Shown here one piece after another: positions 57,110 through 64,000 of a stretch of DNA of 64,000 nt (the stretch's first letter is position 1; every line of letters starts with the position of its first letter). Origin of the DNA: Acholoe squamosa (lineage: Eukaryota > Annelida > Polychaeta > Phyllodocida > Polynoidae); contig OX439049.1 of the NCBI GenBank assembly GCA_949317995.1, forward strand, positions 16,988,395 to 17,052,394, in the 5' to 3' direction. The notes beneath the pieces were generated by a model that was not told where the DNA came from, searched no databases, and saw nothing but the letters and a program-made list of their open reading frames with translations. A program made the position numbers and the translations under genes.

Positions 57110-58000
57110 GTGAAACAAAGGGTATGCGCTCCTCTAACTGGCACACCTTGGGGCTGTCTCCCTCTGACCTGAACACCTCTGGTATGCCCTCCTCTAACTA
57201 GCACACCTCAGGGCTGCCTCCCTCTGACTGGCACACCCTAGGGCTGCCTTCCTCCGACTGGCACATCTCAGGAACACCCCCCCTTAGAGCTACTGCAACA
57301 CCTCTGGCTGTCTCCCTCCGACTGGAACATTCTTGGGCTGTCTCTCCCCGACGGCAACACCTCTGGGCTCTCACCCTCCGACTGCAACACCTCTGGGCTC
57401 TCTCCCCGGAGGCACTTAATTTTTTTTGGATACAGGTATGTGGCTGAACCCCCAACTACCCTTGCCCTTGCTAGAGTGCTCGTTCGTGGCTTTTTCTTCA
57501 AAAACCCTACCCTTGCTAGGGAACTTTTGACATAACAATTTTAGATTTTGCTCAAAAGACCATGATTCGAGAAAATTTGAATTTTGTTCATTCTATTTTC
57601 ATGAAAACTGGGAAAATATTCATGAAAATTTCTGAATTTTCTATGTGATTCGGGGTATTTTGCTGAAAGTTGACTTTGTTAAGGACATTTTGCTTAAAAG
57701 TGGATCCTAAGGAAGGGAAATTTTGACCTGAATCCAGATCCTTGGTAGGGACATTTTGCTAAAAAAGTACCCTTGCCAGCCACATGCATGTGTATGTCCA
57801 ATATAGGGAGTGCCCTCCCAGGGCTCTCTCCATCTGACTGCAACACCTCTGGGCTCCTTCCCTCCATTCTGCAACACCTCTGGGCTCTTTACCTCTGACT
57901 GCAACACCTCTGGGCTCTCTTCCCCCAACTGCAACACCTCTGGGCTCTCCACCTCTGACTGCTACAACTTTGGGCTCTTTCCATCAGACTGCAACCTCCC
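57110..58000. repeat. 30-bp repeats in two blocks around a spacer
   Basis: Units of about 30 bp (GACTGCAACACCTCTGGGCT then CTCTCCCTCC) fill 57110-57415 and 57820-57995 in the same orientation. The spacer between them has ACCCTTGCTAG and ACATTTTGCTAAAA words. The 30-bp period is divisible by three, so the minus strand reads as ESPEVLQSEG-type ten-residue repeats (57198-57501, 57707-57952). These are repeat-derived frames, not supported genes. A C9-10 run lies near 58007. Confidence 0.8.
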
Positions 58001-58089
58001 TACCACCCCCCCCCCCCTCCATGTGCCAATATCTGAGCCTTGCCCGCCACCCTCCAACTTTCCAATGGTTCTGCCACCCCTGTTTTGTT

Positions 58090-59640
58090 AGGCACATGTA
58101 CATGATATTACATTAAATCCACCTTTTACTAGTAAGGGCAATATCTATGCATTTCTTTGCAATAAGTGCATGGCCACTGTGTGACTGATGTGACACTGTC
58201 TAAATTGGCAGGAACAGATGAATCGAGGAAATAATGTAGCAGTGATGTAGAGCTATGTTTTACCTTTCCTTTGATACTAATTTGAAGCGATTCCAACCTG
58301 TAGATCCCTCAGAATCAAATATTCAGCAAGACCTGACAGATGCAGAAAGCGCCAGGCCAATTTCTGCTGACTTTGGTACCAAAGGGTTTGAAAAATATAA
58401 GTGCAGGCTCTCAAATACCCCCGGCGCTTATTCAAGACCGGCGCTCATTCAAGATCCGGCGTTCATACAGGCCAATACATGTATAGGGAAAAACTCGTAT
58501 GAGAGTGAAGTAATGTAGCATGCACCAAGCTACAATGAAGCCCAGATGGCAATGCAGTGGTACAAGGAATCTCTGTGAAAGTAACGACCGATCTCTGGCA
58601 ACTTTGGGACGAGGATTTTGCTGCTATTTTGACGACACTTTCTGGCAGTATAGCCTTGTTATCTGCCAGGGGTACAGCCAAAAATGGGCATGCTGTGTAA
58701 TTAGATGGTCGTGCTATTAAAACAAGGCTTTATTGTTGAAGTGAACAGACATTGTTTTCTCTTCTGTGGTGATCTGCAGAGTGAGGATCTAGTTAACAAT
58801 CACGCCTGGAGCATATTTCAAAATAATGGTGAATCAGCATTGTTGTGAAACATTCCGCTGAAGGGCGATTCATAAAAATTGACGAGCATACTAAGTTTAA
58901 TGGTCGTTAGTTTTTATGAACCACCTTACAGGTCTACTTCTGGGCAGTATAAGGCAATGTAATTATATATGGATTACCGACTTTTCTCTCCAAAGATTTA
59001 GGGCGCCCAGAGGCAAAAGGAAATCCATCGACAATGCCCAAAATGATATACTTTTCTTACAAATAAAGCAAACCTTTGACAATCAAATTATACATATATT
59101 ATTTTCTCTTATTGGGGGAGGGGGAATGTATGCAAGGTTGAGAAGTGTTTGGTAATGACCCGCAGGCTTTTCATTTTCAGTCTCTAAAGAAATTACAGTA
59201 GAAATTTTAGAAAAAGAGCCTTTCTGACCTTTGTGGGGAAAGTCATTACCGTTAAAACCTCACCTATAAGCCGAAACTGACTTTGAAAGAAAAAGGATTG
59301 GCCTATGAGAAAAAGGTTTAAATTGATTTTTTTTTCTTTATTCTGTTCAAATAAAACCTCACCCATACACCATAGAAAATAAATGACACAACGAAAACGA
59401 CTCACATGTGAGGTCAACATTACTGTAATAGCTTATTACTCTACAACACATCTGAAAGAAGAGGCGGGTTTGATCTTTGATGTTGAGTTTGATGCCACTG
59501 GAGAATTTATAGGTAGGTGCGAAACGTGCTTTGTATTTTGACAATATCTCAGGTGACATTATAATGGATGTCAAGATATAATATGCCATTGGTTGTGATG
59601 ATAATGAGATGAAATGAATCATGAAAATAAGATATCGTAG
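58090..59640. other. Mostly unannotated, with one GGCGCTTATTCA-family copy
   Basis: Apart from the repeat at 58395-58485, nothing was recognised. ORFs up to 87 codons have no family resemblance. Confidence 0.4.
58395..58485 (+). mobile_element. GGCGCTTATTCA-family element, copy 3 (right end)
   Basis: AATACCCCCGGCGCTTATTC, AAGACCGGCGCTCATTC, AAGATCCGGCGTTCATACAG, then GCCAATAC. Three tandem ~20-bp CCGGCGYTCATTCAAGA subrepeats lead into the terminal motif, the complement of the left end at 50240. Confidence 0.6.
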
Positions 59641-59659
59641 GTCTATTACGAATACTTAG

Positions 59660-59960
59660 TTTATACAAAACAGTTTGGGTAGACTTTCCTTACACTATTT
59701 TTACATTTATAGATATTATTGATGACAGTATATTCTGGTTTTAATTGATTCCATCTTATTATTGCTCTATAATAGGCGCTTCTTAATACAGTTGGTTTCA
59801 GGCTATGTGGAACTATCAATCTTTTTCCTTGATGATAACGTGTAGCTATATTCCTCCCATCCACAAGGTTTATGTTCTGGGCTAACATGAAACCATAAGA
59901 TAATAGATGTAAGTCTCGTCTAACACAGAGTTCCTAACAATTACTCCGTTTTTGTATCTG
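59660..59960 (-). pseudogene. C-terminal fragment of a non-LTR retrotransposon polyprotein
   Basis: The minus-strand ORF at 59661-59888 reads LVDGRNIATRYHQGKRLIVP, SAYYRAIIRWNQLKPEY and KCKNSVRKVYP. Immediately upstream the frame continues as RRDLHLLSYGF. The RRxxHLL..FxxA, TRxHxGKxLxVP and RxxxxWNxL series is the domain found after the RT in Jockey/CR1-like LINEs (family knowledge). An in-frame stop sits before RRDLHLL, and no RT core was found adjacent, so it is a 5'-truncated or decayed copy. Confidence 0.75.
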
Positions 59961-60384
59961 TTTAGTAGTCATGACAGGATTTTCTTCTAGTTTAACCTTA
60001 TTTAAATGAACATAACAGTTCATTAATGCAATAAACACGTCCAAAAAGCAACAACAACAAAAAACACAAAAAGAAACATTTCACGATATCATATGTGTGA
60101 TATTGTACACCTCCCCTCAGCAGAACCACTACATACATGTGTATATAGTCACATGCCTTACCTGGGCAACTCGCCATCATCCCCCCCCCCTGCTGCCAGT
60201 GTCCTCCAACTGGTCCCACCTCACCCACATGGACTGCAAAATCTCTGCTGGTCGTCACACGGCTCCCATGGAGACCACTCTCCTTCCCCATCTGACTTAT
60301 GCTGGCACCAACATAACTAGGTCTCTGCCACCATGTCAAATGTTTTCTTGTAAAAGCACGAACACTTTTTACATCCCCCATCGA

Positions 60385-60677
60385 CGGCGAGTAAAAAACG
60401 CGAAACAAAAAAGTGTTTTTTTTTGTGCCAAAACGTTTTGTGCCCCCCCCCCCTCCCCAAAGACAGAGTCGCGAAAAATGTTCATATCCGTGTTTGATCT
60501 ATAGTAAAGTGCAGGTTTTTTTTCTAATAAAAGGCAAAATTTATAATCCCCTCTGTTAAAGAGGGGTTAAAAGTTTAAGCCCCCCCCCCCTCAGGAGGAG
60601 AAAAAATGTTTAGCGCCCCCCCCCCCTCAAACCCACAACCCCATCCTCTAGGTGAATAATAATTAAGTCCTCCCATC
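60385..60677 (+). mobile_element. Harbinger-like MITE, copy 3 (degraded)
   Basis: Shares with copies 1 and 2 the order: CGCGAAA-type motif, long C runs, GATCTATAGTA (60499), C10-11 runs with TCAGGAGGAG, CTCAAACCCACAACCCC, and a decayed right end GTGAATAATAATTAAGTCCT. A left inverted end was not found. Orientation matches copy 2. Two ORFs of 135-136 codons overlapping its left part (from 59998 and 60097) are not supported as genes. Confidence 0.65.
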
Positions 60678-61190
60678 TCAGTCATTTAACCTTCCTGTGT
60701 ATAACAGAGGCACAGTTGGCCAGCATATGATGTACTAGGTCCTGATCCGACACGGACAGTGACCATGTACTCTCCAGCAGATACTCAGTCACCTACCCCC
60801 TTATACTATGACTACCTAGACCTGTGAGGATGTGCTTGGTGTATGTATAATGGGTCCGTGGGAGGGGACGATGTGCAGGTAGTTTGTTGTTAGTTGTACA
60901 AAGTGTGGAGGGGGAGGAGGGGTGGTACCTGTATACGACCCATGTATACAGCATTCATTAAGGAGCACCCTTTACTACCTGGTTACAGGAGGAGGAGGCT
61001 GGACATACATCAGCAGCCACAGGAGCACACAGGTCAGTCATCGAGACTTTGTACATTATATACTGTAATGGAACTTCTTTTATCATGCCTCTCGTTGGGA
61101 AAGGGGGGGGGGTGGACTTGTGCTTTTGCAGCACACACAGCTATTTATACTATCGTGATGTGTATCTCTGGTAGTGTGTGTTTTCTTCAG

Positions 61191-61740
61191 CCTTTTGGTC
61201 GGTACATAATGACATATGTACAGCTTAAGGCTCCATGGGTGAAGTCCTTTTGGTCGGTACATAATGACATATGTACAGCTTAAGGCTCCATGGGTGAAGT
61301 CCTTTTGGTCGGTACATAATGACATATGTACAGCTTAAGGCTCCATGGGTGAAGTCCTTTTGGTCGGTACATAATGACATATGTACAGCTTAAGGCTCCA
61401 TGGGTGAAGTCCTTTTGGTCGGTACATAATGACATATGTACAGCTTAAGGCTCCATGGGTGAAGTCCTTTTGGTCGGTACATAATGACATATGTACAGCT
61501 TAAGGCTCCATGGGTGAAGTCCTTTTGGTCGGTACATAATGACATATGTACAGCTTAAGGCTCCATGGGTGAAGTCCTTTTGGTCGGTACATAATGACAT
61601 ATGTACAGCTTAAGGCTCCATGGGTGAAGTCCTTTTGGTCGGTACATAATGACATATGTACAGCTTAAGGCTCCATGGGTGAAGTCCTTCTGGTCGGTAC
61701 ATAATGACATATGTACAGCTTATGGTTCCATGGGTGAAGC
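61191..61740 (+). repeat. 55-bp minisatellite, 10 nearly identical copies
   Basis: Unit: CCTTTTGGTCGGTACATAAT, GACATATGTACAGCTTAAGG, CTCCATGGGTGAAGT. Copies 1-9 appear identical; copy 10 has CCTTCTGG and TTATGGTTCC. Homogeneity suggests very recent expansion or conversion. Each unit has an imperfect inverted GTACATAA..ATATGTAC. 55 is not divisible by three. Confidence 0.95.
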
Positions 61741-61744
61741 TGAC

Positions 61745-64000
61745 GTGATTTCCTGCCAGAGAACCTTTACAAACGATTAGACGTCAAAGGCAACATTTGG
61801 GAATAAAGTGTCGAAAAAACAATACAATACACAATAAAGTTGTCACTATGATAACAGTGTATCAGTCTTGTATATTCTACAGAAAAACAAACAAACATAC
61901 AAGCACTTGTATATAGAGTATACTTGGCAGACATTTAACTTTTAAGTTAGCAAATCCGTAAAATACATTTTTTTTTAAATACTACTTAAAGTTGTCCCAA
62001 AGAATGTAACAATAAACCCCAGAATGAATGGGAGATTATCACATGTATGCCATCCATGGGCACAAAGAGCTCAGGTTGTGTGTGCCATGATTCTCATCGA
62101 GAGGCCTGCTCTAGTGTGTTCTGATGGGTACAACTTAATTCAGACACATTGGCCCTCAATTCTGACATTTCATCCAAATACAGGCAAAATTAGAGGGAAC
62201 GGGAGTGGTGAAATATAAGTAGTATATGAAATATGGTCAGTACAAACATTTTGAACTCATTTTCAAATCGTAGCCTCTTTCATCGGATATACTAATCCCA
62301 GGTACTGAGTTCATCTGCTGATGTCCCTTGGTTGTATTTATATATATCTTTACCTGAGCGACCAGTCTGGTCCATGGTGTGATGAATGACCTTGCCATTC
62401 CCCGCCTCTGTATCCTCATGTATCCCCATATATACCAAACTTTACTCTGTATCATAACCTGTCCTTCTCCCATGCCCCCCCCCTTCCCCTCAGGCATGTC
62501 TATCCAGCATTTAAAATGACACTACGCACATAGTATTATCTCCTTAAAGATAAAGAGGACGGGAAAGAAGCACTATTTACATTTAAAGTTTTAAACACAC
62601 ATAGTGTCAGAACGAAACCGTAAGCTTATCAAATGAGAAGAGCGTGGCAGCCATTATCGTGAAATGCCGTTTGTATCACCTTTCCCTTAGTAGTATATTA
62701 CTGCTTGGCGGTCTGATTGAGCTACGTACGCTGTTTGGGGCAAAATAGAAATAACCCGTAATGCTGGAGTTCAAAGTATAATTACTTAACTGTACCCAGA
62801 ACATTTAGTTACCCATTTAGTTGTGTTCTGTGCTTGTTGGATGGGTGAATAAGGCAAATTGCAACATTGAGCCTGCCAACACCAAACACTTAGACGCTGA
62901 AAACCCACTAGATTCATTTAGTGTGCAATTTGAGGTTTTGCCCCCTCCCCGTTTCTCTAGGCCTATCGAAATCTGCGTTAGACTTAGTTGTGGAACCTGA
63001 ATAACCCCATCAATGCCCCGGGCATCAATGTGAGACACCAAGACCTCGTATGCCGCTACTGGCTTTGTACTATTATTAGCATCTGTGTATGTATTTATCT
63101 ATAAATACCTTCATATTTCAAATGCGGAGGGGGGTAGGGGCAGTAGGTGTTCAGATATAGACATAAATATGAAACACGGACGTCCGTATTTAATATACAG
63201 ACGTCCGCGTTTATTACATTAAACGCGGTGAAACGGTCTGCAGTCTAGGCCTTAATAATTTTGTGCGGTAAGGGTTAGGCAACACCTTTAGCTTAAGTTA
63301 GCAGGGGCATTTTACCCCTCATACCAGTATATCTTTTCTTGGCAATAGGTGCCGCAGTACCTCGCGTAGAAGGCGCATATCTCGCAGATAAAGTTGAAGT
63401 AGATGAAGATACATTGTTAGACCAGTCAAGGTGCGCAAAGCCTTGAGTTTGGGTAGTTAAGTATTATCCTATAGATAGTGAAAATGTCCCTGCCTATCAG
63501 GCGCACCCTGAGATCAGGCATCTTCGCATACAAGCTGGGCCGTACATGTGAGGTATCACCAGGGTATTTACAGTACAATAAATTAATGTATACATTTGCC
63601 TATTGAAATAACGGTTCCTTCACAGTTTTCTACACCCCCGGGCATATCTAGAGGATTAATCATGTATGTACTCTTTTGTGGATGGCGCCCCCCCCCTCTT
63701 CTTATCCATGTCTTGCTGTTAATCCAGTGTAGGATATTGGGATACAAAGGCAGAAATGAAAGTTCCTTTTCATTACTACACCCGGTGTCCAAACACGTAT
63801 AGCTTTATCCCTTTAAAACACACCAGATCATCACCTAAAATACGAACAAAGAAAGTAGATGGAGGTGAATCTCTGCAACCGTGTTCACAGATCTCAGGTT
63901 GAACTCATATATATGTTTTACCCCCCGCCTGCTAACTTACCATAAAGCTTGAGCTATACGCCTAGAGCTCTACCTTACCTAGAAAAGCCGAATCGAAGTT
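61745..64000. other. Unannotated non-coding sequence
   Basis: No gene or repeat family was recognised. A perfect 12-bp palindrome ACGGACGTCCGT (63176-63187) is followed ~25 bp later by a related ACAGACGTCCGCG. ORFs up to 86 codons lack family resemblance. Confidence 0.4.

Noticed and set aside
57198..57501. ESPEVLQSEG ten-residue repeat protein
   Set aside because: It is the direct reading of a stop-free 30-bp DNA repeat. The open frame is broken between blocks and has no non-repeat domain.
61191..61740. CRISPR-like regular array
   Set aside because: Whole 55-bp units are identical; there are no variable spacers.

Overview
This looks like non-coding nuclear DNA from a eukaryote, most likely an animal and plausibly a marine invertebrate. 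The support is indirect. There are tRNA-derived SINE heads with RNA polymerase III A and B boxes, decayed non-LTR retrotransposon reverse transcriptases, many short terminal-inverted-repeat elements, and large minisatellites. There is no dense arrangement of long ORFs as in bacteria or phages. The species cannot be named from the sequence alone. No intact host protein-coding gene could be supported. Nearly every ORF is short, lacks a recognisable domain, or is a read-through of a tandem repeat. Exons shorter than about 150 bp would be missed by eye.

Layout, left to right. 1-5.6 kb: nothing recognised except a short GT/G run. 5.6-6.5 kb: an element with 14-bp perfect inverted ends, filled with the word TTAGTCA. 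7.0-7.25 kb: a TTGA-word patch. 8.66-9.7 kb: three diverged ~400-bp repeats and an AT microsatellite. 11.0-11.4 kb: a 180-bp duplication. 12.07-13.01 kb: a fold-back-like element with arms of CTTAGGGTGCAGACA words and a 257-bp tandem duplication in its core. 13.9-16.4 kb: a diverged segmental duplication. 16.87-17.47 kb: a 46-bp minisatellite. 17.6-20.6 kb: two nested word-rich inverted-repeat elements. 20.96-21.18 kb: a compound palindrome. 23.1 and 26.9 kb: two Harbinger-like MITEs with TAA target duplications; a degraded relative lies at 60.4 kb. 24.67-25.39 kb: a 38-bp minisatellite. 27.76-28.9 kb: a 57-bp minisatellite with in-frame 19-residue coding potential. 33.15 and 43.78 kb: a MITE pair in opposite orientation. 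37.2-39.7 kb: a SINE cluster, one copy split by a 726-bp element and another by a (CAA)n-tailed retrotransposon fragment. 40.38 and 47.26 kb: two copies of a ~970-bp element with a 44-bp palindrome at its centre. 48.23-48.87 kb: another fold-back-like element. 49.1-51.9 kb: two broken LINE copies. 52.1-54.1 kb: a ~1-kb tandem duplication carrying a 21-bp minisatellite. 54.1-57.1 kb: a large nested symmetric block of GCCCCNGGGGC words around a GTGATCACTCAC-word element. 57.1-58.0 kb: 30-bp repeats. 59.65-59.95 kb: a third LINE remnant. 61.19-61.74 kb: a nearly homogeneous 55-bp array. 61.8-64 kb: nothing recognised.

The most interesting pattern is structural. At least five loci carry elements whose inverted ends are made of a short word repeated many times, a different word for each element. 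The two whose ends are clearest (18.04 and 54.86 kb) start with the same signature, CCCAGCAAATTG, although their internal words differ. This suggests a family of non-autonomous transposons whose arms are repeatedly rebuilt by word amplification. No transposase is encoded in the window, so mobility would have to be supplied from elsewhere.
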